This document shows, in pieces, positions 42,027-49,531 of a stretch of DNA of 64,000 nucleotides (position 1 is the stretch's first letter; each line of letters begins with the position of its first letter). The translations under genes and the position numbers were made by a program. The stretch lies in contig CADEDC010000011.1 of the NCBI GenBank assembly GCA_902825985.1, forward strand, positions 39,091-103,090. The letters are read 5' to 3'. This DNA is from an uncultured Acidobacteriota bacterium. GTDB lineage: Bacteria > Acidobacteriota > Vicinamibacteria > Vicinamibacterales > CAVVIG01. The notes beneath the pieces were generated by a model, which worked only from the letters and a program-made list of their open reading frames with translations, did no database searches and had not been told where the DNA came from.

Positions 42027-42446
42027 TCAGCGCATCAGCCACACCGTCGCCAGTGCGGTGACGAAGCCGGCCGCCATCCGCGGCTCCATCGAGCCTGCCT
42101 GATAGGCCGCCCACAGTCCGTTGAGCGTCACCTGCGTAATCACCACGACGAGAATCTGCCGCGGCGCGTCTCGACGACTGGCGCCCGCCAGCATGGCCGT
42201 GAACATGAGAACACCGATCACGTTCAGCACGCCGGCCTGCAGGCCGATGCCCAGGGCCCGCCCGCGGAGCGCCATCCAGGCCCCCGGTGACACGAGGATG
42301 GCGGCGACCGCGGCGACGATCGAGACGCAGGCATAGGTGAACAGGGCCGCGGCACCCGGCAGCCCGGACTGGTTCATCCGCAACGGCCACGCGGCGAAGA
42401 AGACGCCGGTCGCGATCGACATGAGGATCAGCACGGTCTGGCTCAT
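42027..42446 (-). CDS. Small four-helix membrane protein, transporter-half-like
   Basis: 139 residues with four hydrophobic segments: TVLILMSIATGVFFAAWPL, ALFTYACVSIVAAVAAILV, VLNVIGVLMFTAMLAG and MAAGFVTALATVWLM. Its size and topology resemble small DMT/EamA-type or SMR-like half transporters; the family is not certain. ATG 42444-42446. It is convergent with the nucleotidase gene with only 3 bp between stops. The very long open frame upstream to 43286 is opposite the DUF1499 gene and was rejected. Confidence 0.7.
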   Translation of the reverse strand: MSQTVLILMSIATGVFFAAWPLRMNQSGLPGAAALFTYACVSIVAAVAAILVSPGAWMALRGRALGIGLQAGVLNVIGVLMFTAMLAGASRRDAPRQILVVVITQVTLNGLWAAYQAGSMEPRMAAGFVTALATVWLMR

Positions 42447-42493
42447 CCGTCCATCATCGCACGCATCGTGCAGGTGCCGCCGCGCAGCAGTGC

Positions 42494-42499
42494 TACGAT
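42494..42499 (+). promoter_or_regulatory. -10 box 7 nt before ATG, leaderless start
   Basis: TACGAT, then 7 nt, then ATG 42507 of the DUF1499 gene, with no Shine-Dalgarno. Confidence 0.4.
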
Positions 42500-42506
42500 G
42501 CCCGGC

Positions 42507-43283
42507 ATGGTTCGGCGCCGCCCGTCGTATGCCTACTCGCGGTACCAGGAACCGATCGCGCTCGCCATCCGCGTCGGGGCGGTGCTGGCGCTGGCCGGCG
42601 TCGTGGTGCTCTTCGCCGGCCCGATTGGCTATCGCCTCGGTCTGTTCTCGCTGACGGTCGCTGCCGACCGCATCTTCGTCTGGGGTGCCAATCTGGCCGG
42701 GGCGGCGGCCGTGCTGTCGCTGCTCGGCCTGCTCGTCACGTTCACCAGACGACGCGAGGCGCGGCGAGGGTTCGGCCGCGCCGTGCTGGCGATTGCGGTC
42801 GGTGCGGCGGCGTTCAACGCCGGAGGCCGGTGGCCGTTCGCGACGTCGCCGCCGGCGCTGCACGACGTGACCACCGATACCCAGGACCCGCCCGCCTACG
42901 TGACGGTGGCGCAGCTGCGCGGCACCGATACCCCGGCGGCGCTCACCTACGGCGGCGAACCGCTCGCATCGCGGCAGCGGGCCGCCTATCCCGACATCCA
43001 GCCGCTGCAACTCGCGGTCAGCCGCGACGAGGCGGTCACGCGGGCGCTGGCGGCAGTCCGCGAGCTGGGCTGGACACTGGTGTCCGCCGACGGCACCGCC
43101 GGTCGCATCGAGGCGAGTGCCGCAACCCGCCTGTTCGGGACCGTCGACGACGTCGTGGTGCGGGTCAGCGCGGCGGACGGCGGCAGTCGAGTCGACGTGC
43201 GCTCGACGTCGCGCGACAGCGTCGGCGGCTCCAGCAATGCCACGCGCGTGCGGGCGGTCCTCGACGCGCTGTCGCCGTCGTAG
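42507..43283 (+). CDS. DUF1499-family membrane protein
   Basis: 258 residues. Three hydrophobic segments (IRVGAVLALAGVVVLFAGPIG, VWGANLAGAAAVLSLLGLLVTF, RAVLAIAVGAAAFNAG) are followed by a soluble DUF1499 domain: PALHDVTTDTQDPPAY, YPDIQPLQLAVS, ELGWTLVSADGTAGRIEASAATRLFGTVDDVVVRVS (in parts) and VDVRSTSRDSVGG. The family is widespread and uncharacterised. It is divergent from the small membrane protein gene across 60 bp. Confidence 0.85.
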   Translation: MVRRRPSYAYSRYQEPIALAIRVGAVLALAGVVVLFAGPIGYRLGLFSLTVAADRIFVWGANLAGAAAVLSLLGLLVTFTRRREARRGFGRAVLAIAVGAAAFNAGGRWPFATSPPALHDVTTDTQDPPAYVTVAQLRGTDTPAALTYGGEPLASRQRAAYPDIQPLQLAVSRDEAVTRALAAVRELGWTLVSADGTAGRIEASAATRLFGTVDDVVVRVSAADGGSRVDVRSTSRDSVGGSSNATRVRAVLDALSPS

Positions 43284-43307
43284 CACGCCGCCCGCCGCCG
43301 GGCCCGC

Positions 43308-44570
43308 CTACGGACTCCGCGGTGTCGCCAGCACGACGAACGACAGCATCATCTCGTGCGTCGCCGGGTCCCATCCCCAGGTGACCGCGCGCCGCGGATC
43401 CGGATTCGCCTTGTTCGCCGCCGAGTTGTCGAAGACCGCGGTGACCTCGATCGTCGTCCGCGCCGGCACCGCGACCGGCTCGGCGAAGCGGTAGGCCGAC
43501 TCCCAGAGCCAGTTGTAGCGTGACACCGACAGAATGGTCTCGGCGCGGCCGTCGTCGTGGAGCAGCCGATACTGATAGCTCCTGCCGCGGCGGTGCGCGT
43601 GCGGCACGACGCTGACGAGGCTGACCGGCTCGTCGAACTTCACACTGGCCCGCACCCGATGATTTGACTCGCCCGGCGGAATCACGAGGCCGGTGTTGCG
43701 GATCGACAGCGCCTGAATCGCCAGCGCCGGCGGCTGCCTGGCAAACCGCAGGCCCAACCGGGTCCGGTCGCGTCCGATACTGCCGTTGGTGGTGTAGTGC
43801 ACCTCGAAGACGAGCACCGAACCGGCCGGCAGGCGTGCGGCCATGCCGTCCGCGAACACGAGCGGGTCGGCTCCCGACGCATAGAATGTCAGTGCGCGAC
43901 CGGGCGGCGCGCTCTCGTCGTCGGGGTTCGCACCTGCACCGAGCGGCGAGTCGCGGTGATACAGCAGCACCTTGTGCACGCGGGCCTGATCGCCGGGACG
44001 CACTTCGATCGCCTGCACCCACTTGTCTTCCGTGAAGTTGGTCGGCACCTCGAAATACTGGACGGCGACCGGGCCGCTCGCCGGGATTGGGTACTCGTCC
44101 GGCAGTTCGAACACGGCATCGGCGGTGCCAATCTGCCAGTCATCCTGCGCGTGGGCCGGCTCACGTGGAAGGTCGGCCGGATTCCCTTCGACCGCCCCGC
44201 CGTCCACCCACGCGAGGATCGTCATCAACTCGTTGTCGTTCAACCGCCGGTCGCCGGCGAGCGGCCGATGGCCGTCGTCGGCGAACCACGGCGGCATCGT
44301 CCGCGCCGCCACGCGGGCACGAATCGAGCGCGACCACGGCCTGGCGTCCTTGTACGTCAGCAGTGACATCGGCGCGATCTGCCCGGGCCGATGGCAGGTC
44401 GTGCAGTGGGTGAAGAATATCGGCGCAACATCGCGGGCGAAGGTCGGGATCGGCCGGACCGGCTGGGCGCTGGCCGGCGGGACTGAGAGCAGCACACCGG
44501 CCCACGCCGTTGCGACAGCCAGCATCATGGCGAGCACGATACGACCGCGCTCCGCCACCCGGCACTCCAT
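43308..44570 (-). CDS. Second exported cytochrome c / copper monooxygenase-like protein
   Basis: 420 residues with the same plan as the protein at 22611-23948: signal peptide, FARDVAPIFFTHCTTCHRPGQIAPMSLLTYKDARPWSRSI (seen in parts, one CxxCH), then a copper type II monooxygenase-like two-lobed region with HKVLLYHRD and VVPHAHRRG. The His pair HH of the first protein is replaced by a single spaced His, and its TM motif reads TTIEVTAVFDNS, so one copper site may be altered. There is no Gln tail. Start ATG 44570 gives a charged n-region; ATG 44528, preceded by TATCGT at 7 nt, is an alternative. Confidence 0.8.
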   Translation of the reverse strand: MECRVAERGRIVLAMMLAVATAWAGVLLSVPPASAQPVRPIPTFARDVAPIFFTHCTTCHRPGQIAPMSLLTYKDARPWSRSIRARVAARTMPPWFADDGHRPLAGDRRLNDNELMTILAWVDGGAVEGNPADLPREPAHAQDDWQIGTADAVFELPDEYPIPASGPVAVQYFEVPTNFTEDKWVQAIEVRPGDQARVHKVLLYHRDSPLGAGANPDDESAPPGRALTFYASGADPLVFADGMAARLPAGSVLVFEVHYTTNGSIGRDRTRLGLRFARQPPALAIQALSIRNTGLVIPPGESNHRVRASVKFDEPVSLVSVVPHAHRRGRSYQYRLLHDDGRAETILSVSRYNWLWESAYRFAEPVAVPARTTIEVTAVFDNSAANKANPDPRRAVTWGWDPATHEMMLSFVVLATPRSP

Positions 44571-44678
44571 CGCAAGCCGTCCAGACGCCGACCGGAGCCG
44601 TTCGGCCCCCGCTCGTGGAGCGACCAGCGGGTACGACCGGGCCTCCAAAACCGGTTCACCAGACGCTCGCGGCGACGC

Positions 44679-44684
44679 TATCAT
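44679..44684 (+). promoter_or_regulatory. -10 box 6 nt before GTG, leaderless start
   Basis: TATCAT, 6 nt, then GTG 44691 of the sulfite-oxidase-like gene. No ribosome site intervenes. Confidence 0.45.
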
Positions 44685-44690
44685 GCTCAT

Positions 44691-45863
44691 GTGGATGTCG
44701 ATCGACGCCGAGCGCTCGTGACGTTCGGAGCGGCCGGGCTGTCGCTGCTCGCTGCCCGCCTCGTCTCGGCGCAGGACGCGTGGCGCGCCCCCGCGGGCGC
44801 CCGGTTCCTGAAGACGATGCCGCTCGGACGTTTCGACCGTCGGCCCGCGCCGCCGATGCACGTCCTGTTCGGCACCGGTCTGGACGCCCGCCAGTTCACC
44901 GACCTGTCGGAGCTGGGACCGGATCGCCTGCTGATCCCAACCGAGCGCTTCTTCGTGCGCACGTCGGTGCCGCCGTCGCTGCCGGCCAGCGCATCATGGT
45001 CGATCGGGATCACGGGTACGTCAACCCGGGACACACTCGCGATTGCCGCGCTCAGAGCTGAAGCGAGGCCGATGGGCACGCACCTGATGGAGTGCTCGGG
45101 CAACGCCGACCCGGCGAACTTCGGTCTGCTGAGTGCCGCCACCTGGGACGGCGTGCCCATGACCGCCGTACTCGACCGTCTGGCGCCGGCGGTCGAGGCG
45201 GGCCGCGTCCGGGTCACCGGCATCGACGAGGGTCAGCCGGGCTCGCGGTCGTCGCTCGCCGGCGCGAGCTGGGTCTTCAGCCGTGACGAGCTCTCCCGCA
45301 CCGGCGCGTTTCTCGCGACGGGGATGAACGGCGCCCCGCTGACGCCCCACCACGGCGCCCCGGTCCGCCTGGTGGTGCCGAACTACTACGGCTGCAGCGG
45401 AATCAAATGGGTGTCTCGCATCGACTGGGTCGGCGACGATGAACCGGCGACCCTGCAGATGCAGGAGTTCGCGGCGCGGACGCATCAGCAGGGAGTGCCG
45501 CGGCTGGCGCGTGACTACGAGCCACCTGCCATCGAAGTGGCGGCGATGCCAATCCGCGTCGAACGATGGGGCGAACCCGACGGCCGCGGCGGCGAGCGTC
45601 ACTTCTATCGCGTCATCGGCGTCCGCTGGGGCGGATCGGCACCTAGGGTGCCGCTCACCATCCGCTTCCGACACAGGGAACCATTCGTCGCGGTGGACGA
45701 TTGTCCGGAATCGCCCGCGGTGACCTCGTGGACGCTGTGGTCGCACACCTGGCGGCCGAGCGAGCCGGGCCGCTATCAGATCGCGTTGCAGTCCGCGGAC
45801 CGATCGGTTCCAGCGCGACGCCTCGATCTCTTCTACTACACACGTGAGGTCGAGATCGGGTAG
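44691..45863 (+). CDS. Tat-exported sulfite-oxidase-like molybdopterin enzyme
   Basis: 390 residues. The Tat motif DRRRALVTFGAAG precedes the oxidoreductase molybdopterin-binding fold: RFFVRTSVPPSLP, the Mo-ligand Cys in THLMECSGNADP, NGAPLTPHHGAPVRLVVPNYYGCSGIKWV (in parts) and a C-terminal dimerisation domain (VPLTIRFRH, SWTLWSHTWRPSEPGRYQI). Members oxidise sulfite or reduce S-/N-oxides in the periplasm; the substrate is unknown. GTG 44691 starts it, in frame with the Arg pair. It is divergent from the copper monooxygenase-like gene across about 120 bp, so they may be co-regulated. Confidence 0.87.
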   Translation: MDVDRRRALVTFGAAGLSLLAARLVSAQDAWRAPAGARFLKTMPLGRFDRRPAPPMHVLFGTGLDARQFTDLSELGPDRLLIPTERFFVRTSVPPSLPASASWSIGITGTSTRDTLAIAALRAEARPMGTHLMECSGNADPANFGLLSAATWDGVPMTAVLDRLAPAVEAGRVRVTGIDEGQPGSRSSLAGASWVFSRDELSRTGAFLATGMNGAPLTPHHGAPVRLVVPNYYGCSGIKWVSRIDWVGDDEPATLQMQEFAARTHQQGVPRLARDYEPPAIEVAAMPIRVERWGEPDGRGGERHFYRVIGVRWGGSAPRVPLTIRFRHREPFVAVDDCPESPAVTSWTLWSHTWRPSEPGRYQIALQSADRSVPARRLDLFYYTREVEIG

Positions 45864-45867
45864 CGCT

Positions 45868-45914
45868 CGCGGGTTCGCGGGTTCGCAGGTTCGCAGGTTC
45901 GCGGGTTCGCGGGT
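45868..45914. repeat. 8-bp tandem array between convergent genes
   Basis: Six units of cgcGggtt/cgcAggtt fill the gap between two convergent stop codons: four read cgcgggt(t/c) and two read cgcaggtt. The last unit touches the stop of the TPR gene. The same unit, inverted, recurs at 61541-61658. Confidence 0.8.
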
Positions 45915-47644
45915 CAGCGCGCGAGGTCTCTGGCCTCGGCGAGCTCCGGGCGGTCCTTGTCGGCGTTCTTCCACATCGCGAGAAAATCCCTGGCGGTTCG
46001 GGCAGCGTCGGCGCCCTGGCCGCTGGCCCGCAGGGCGCGCGCCAGCCCGAGCAGCGCCTGAGCGCGCTTCGGTGTCCGCTGCAGCACGCGACGGTACTCG
46101 TCGACGGCCGCGCGTGGGTTTCCGAGGCCGAGCAGGGCCTCGGCGTACAGCTCCCCCGCCGGTTTCGGCGGATATGGCCTGGCGATCGGCCTTGGACGGG
46201 CCGCCTCACGCTGCGCGGATCGGGCAAGGATGTTCAGGCCGCTCGTCGGGTCGCCGCGGGCGATCGTGAGCAGCCCGACTATCTGATCACGCATCAGCGA
46301 CGACAGGTCGGCGACATCACGATCGGACAACGAGGTCGCGGCCTGCGACAGCTCGCGGACCGCTGCCTCGGCGCGGCCGTAGTCCTCGAGGGCGACGCTG
46401 CTCAGGCCGAGCGCGAAGAGCTCATCCAGGTTGTCGAAGGACGCTTGCCCCTTCATGACGTGCCAGTCTGCCCCTTCGATCACGAGCCGCGCCCGCATGC
46501 TCGCACGCTCGTTCTTCAGCGCCACGGGGTCGTAGCCTCGGCCGATTTCGCTGCTGACACCGCCGGGCGCACGACCGATCGCACCGCGGCCGGCATCACC
46601 CGGCAGCGCGACGGTGCCCGGTGGTGGGCCCGCTCCCGGCAGTGCGCCGGTCTGGGCGCGCTCGATCGTCGCCATCACGTCGCGCGCCCTGCCGAAGCGT
46701 CCCTGCTGCAGATACGCGTATTGCAGCCACGACAGACTGTGAAAATCCTGCTGCGCGATCGTCCGTCCGGTCCGTGCGACCCAGGCAACCGATGCGGCGA
46801 ACGCGGCTTCGTCGGCGGCAGCCGCCTCGTCCCACAGACCGAGCGGCAGGAAGGCGTGCGACGGCATGTGGAGGGCGTGGCTCGATGCCGGCGCGATTGC
46901 CGCGTAGATTCGTGCCGCGTCCAGCGCCATCGCCGTGTGCTCGCCGTCGTCGTAGGCGTGCAGGATGTAGTGCGCGGCGCCCGGATGCCGGCGATTCCTC
47001 CTCAACACTGCCGTGGCGAGGGCGCCCGCCTTCAGCGACACCTCCGGCATCCGCACGCCTTCCGGCACCGAGCCGAGCAGTCCCAACGCCTGGAACACCC
47101 GCATCTCGTCGTCGTCAGGGAACTGGGCGGACAGTTGCTCGAGCCGTGTGGCGAAGTTCCGAAAGCGGGTCAGCCGGTCGCCGCCACCGAACAGCTGCTC
47201 CACCGCCTCGAGATAGCCCTTTTCACGGACCGTTGGCGCCCTGGCCGCACGAGCCGCCGCAGTCGGCGCCAGGCGCGTCAGCGCCTGGCGCGCCCGCGGC
47301 AGGTTCTCGTTGTACCAAAGCGGTTGCGTGTGCGACAGCGCCTCGCCCCAGTAGGCCATCGCGAAGGCGGGCTCGAGCTTCTGGGCCTCGCGGAACGCAA
47401 TCAGCGCCTCGTCGTACTCGAAGTTGTGCAGGAAGAGCACCCCGCGGACGAACATCGCCTGCGCTGGGCCGGCCGCCGACGTCGGGAACGAGATGACGCC
47501 GAGTTGCGGCGGCCGTTGGGCTCGCACCATCGGTGCCGCCAGCAGGATCGCGCCGATCGCGACGGCCGTCGCCCACCGCCAGCCGGCGGCCGGGCATCGC
47601 CGCGTGGAACGGCCACCGATGTCGACGGCGCTCATGACGTCCAT
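45914..47644 (-). CDS. Exported TPR-like solenoid protein
   Basis: 576 residues. Signal peptide (WATAVAIGAILLAAPMVRAQ), then helical repeats with TPR character: RGVLFLHNFEYDEALIAFREAQKLEPAFAMAYWGEAL (seen in parts), EKGYLEAVEQLFGGGD, HPGAAHYILHAYDDGEHTAMALDAARIY, LQQGRFGRARDVMATIERA and, at the end, EALLGLGNPRAAVDEYRRVLQR and QALLGLARAL. No enzyme motif. A scaffold or binding role in the periplasm is inferred. ATG 47644 or ATG 47635 may be the start. Confidence 0.82.
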   Translation of the reverse strand: MDVMSAVDIGGRSTRRCPAAGWRWATAVAIGAILLAAPMVRAQRPPQLGVISFPTSAAGPAQAMFVRGVLFLHNFEYDEALIAFREAQKLEPAFAMAYWGEALSHTQPLWYNENLPRARQALTRLAPTAAARAARAPTVREKGYLEAVEQLFGGGDRLTRFRNFATRLEQLSAQFPDDDEMRVFQALGLLGSVPEGVRMPEVSLKAGALATAVLRRNRRHPGAAHYILHAYDDGEHTAMALDAARIYAAIAPASSHALHMPSHAFLPLGLWDEAAAADEAAFAASVAWVARTGRTIAQQDFHSLSWLQYAYLQQGRFGRARDVMATIERAQTGALPGAGPPPGTVALPGDAGRGAIGRAPGGVSSEIGRGYDPVALKNERASMRARLVIEGADWHVMKGQASFDNLDELFALGLSSVALEDYGRAEAAVRELSQAATSLSDRDVADLSSLMRDQIVGLLTIARGDPTSGLNILARSAQREAARPRPIARPYPPKPAGELYAEALLGLGNPRAAVDEYRRVLQRTPKRAQALLGLARALRASGQGADAARTARDFLAMWKNADKDRPELAEARDLAR

Positions 47645-47693
47645 TATTTCGCGCTTCTGAGTTCCACCGCGATCCTTGTCGAGCGGCGGAAGT

Positions 47694-49433
47694 TCAGGGC
47701 GTGCGGTAACCCGGTCCGCGGATGACCTGGCCGGGACGAGCGGCCGTGATCGCGCCGTCCCTGACCACGGCCTGGCCGTTGACCAGGACGTGACGGATGC
47801 CCTGGGAGTAGTGCGCCGGATCCTGATAGGTGGAGACGTCGCGTACGGTGGCGCTGTCGAAGACGGTGATGTCGGCCTTCATCCCCGGCCGCAGGATGCC
47901 GCGATCGGCGATGCCGACGCGGGCCGCCGGACGCGATGTGAAGCGCCGGATGGCCTCCTCGAGCGTCAGCAGCTTCTCGTCGCGCACGTATTTCGCCAGG
48001 ATGCGGGGGAACGACCCCCAGCCGCGCGGATGCGACCTGGACACCGACAGCGGACCATCCTCGGCCCGCGATCCGGAATCGGTGCCGATGGCCGCCAGCG
48101 GGTGCGCGAGGGCGGCGCGCACGTCGCTCTCGGTCATGATCGCGATGATCACGTCGCTGCGTCCCTTGTCGGCAATCACGAGGTCCATCACGGCGTCCCG
48201 CGGGTCGACGCCGCGCGCCTTGCCGATCTCGTCGAGCGTCATCCCTTCGTACTTCCGCAGTTCCGGCTCGACGACGGTCGAGAGCATCACTCCGGCGCCG
48301 CCGCCCGACCCGAACCACTGGTTCTCCCAACCCGTGGTGTTCGGATCGGCCATCTCGCGCCGGATGCGTTCGCGCTGCGCCGGGTCGCGCAGACGGGCCA
48401 GCATGGCGTCGACGCCGCCGTCGCGGACCCACAGCGGCAGGCAGGCATCGAGTCCGTTCGACGCGCGGTCGTACGGGTACATGTTGAAGGTCACGTCGAG
48501 GCCGCGCGCCCGTGCCGCATCGAACTGCCGGAGCACGGCGGGCATCCGGCCCCAGTTGGCCTTATAGGCCGTCTTCAGGTGCCAGACTTCGGCCGGGATC
48601 TTCGCGCGCTCCGCAATCGTGAACACCTCGTCGAGCGATGCCACGATCTCGGCGGACTCGGACCGCTGGTGCGAGACGTAGATGCCGCCGTGGCTGGCGG
48701 CGACCGCTGCCAGCTCGACCAGTTCATCGGTGGATGCAAAGCGATCGGGGACGTACTGCAGTGAGCTGCCGAGGCCGAGCGCCCCTTCCTCCATCGCCTG
48801 CGTCACCAGCGCCTTCATTGCCGCCAGTTCCGCCGGCGTCGCCGCGCGCTGGCGGTCGCCGACGACATAGGAGCGCACCCCGCCGGCGCCGACGAACGTG
48901 CCGATGTTGATCGTGGTTGGCGACCGTGTCTCCAGACGGGTGAAGTAGCCGGCGAGGGTCCGGAAGTCGAGGGTCAGCGCATAGCGTGCGAACCGCTGCT
49001 GCACGTCGTCGAACATACGGTCGTTCAGCGGAGCGATCGAACTCCCTTCGCCGGTAATCTCGGTTGTCACCCCTTGCGTGATCTTGCTGGCCAGCCGGCC
49101 GTCGACCAGGGCATTGAACTCGGACTGCCCGAGCATGTCGATGAAGCCGGGCGCCACCACGAGGCCGGTCGCGTCGATGCGCAGGGCCGCGCTCCGGTCG
49201 GCCAGCCGGCCGATCGCGGCGACGCGATCGGCGATGACGCCGACGTCCGCCGCCACCCAGGGGGCGCCGGTGCCGTCGACGAGACGGCCGCCGGAAATCA
49301 GCACATCGAACGCCGGCGGTCCCGATGGTTCCGCGGCCGGCGGCACGGCGGGCGGTGCGACGGGGGCCGGCGCTCCGCACGCGACCAGCGCTGCCGCCAC
49401 TGCCAGGATCGTGCGCCTGCAGGTGTGCGTCAC
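47694..49433 (-). CDS. Exported D-aminoacylase-like amidohydrolase lacking the HxH motif
   Basis: 579 residues. The signal peptide has a possible lipobox (ALVAC). The composite domain starts DVLISGGRLVDGTGAPW and a TIM barrel follows, matching N-acyl-D-amino-acid deacylases. The strand-1 metal motif normally reads GFIDxHxH, but here it is PGFIDMLGQSEF with both His absent. Later sites remain: the motif VYVSHQRSE (as IYVSHQRSE), EVWHLKT and AIGTDSGS. It may use one metal or have shifted chemistry. It follows the TPR gene region on the same strand, 49 bp apart. D-amino-acid or peptide turnover is inferred only. Confidence 0.82.
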   Translation of the reverse strand: MTHTCRRTILAVAAALVACGAPAPVAPPAVPPAAEPSGPPAFDVLISGGRLVDGTGAPWVAADVGVIADRVAAIGRLADRSAALRIDATGLVVAPGFIDMLGQSEFNALVDGRLASKITQGVTTEITGEGSSIAPLNDRMFDDVQQRFARYALTLDFRTLAGYFTRLETRSPTTINIGTFVGAGGVRSYVVGDRQRAATPAELAAMKALVTQAMEEGALGLGSSLQYVPDRFASTDELVELAAVAASHGGIYVSHQRSESAEIVASLDEVFTIAERAKIPAEVWHLKTAYKANWGRMPAVLRQFDAARARGLDVTFNMYPYDRASNGLDACLPLWVRDGGVDAMLARLRDPAQRERIRREMADPNTTGWENQWFGSGGGAGVMLSTVVEPELRKYEGMTLDEIGKARGVDPRDAVMDLVIADKGRSDVIIAIMTESDVRAALAHPLAAIGTDSGSRAEDGPLSVSRSHPRGWGSFPRILAKYVRDEKLLTLEEAIRRFTSRPAARVGIADRGILRPGMKADITVFDSATVRDVSTYQDPAHYSQGIRHVLVNGQAVVRDGAITAARPGQVIRGPGYRTP

Positions 49434-49482
49434 GTCATTCGGCCTCGGGGCCCGGCGGACCGGTCACCATTCGAATCCGGCC

Positions 49483-49520
49483 TCGACGTCTCCGGGCGGT
49501 TCATCACCCGAAGACGTCGA
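49483..49520 (-). terminator. Hairpin downstream of the large TonB receptor gene
   Basis: Perfect 9-bp arms (tcgacgtct / agacgtcga) enclose a partial inner stem (cggg/cccg). It begins 11 bp after the TonB receptor stop on the minus strand, where a terminator is expected. No T-run follows. Confidence 0.45.
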
Positions 49521-49531
49521 AGGAGGTGTGG

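Noticed and set aside
36951..42446. Classical anti-phage defence island
   Set aside because: Only one TIR protein is present; neighbours are lipoproteins, an aminotransferase and a phosphatase. There are no restriction, CBASS, Thoeris ThsA or retron genes.
45868..45914. CRISPR array
   Set aside because: Units are 8 bp without spacers, so it is a simple tandem repeat; the same holds for 61541-61658 and 63922-63980. No cas genes are present.
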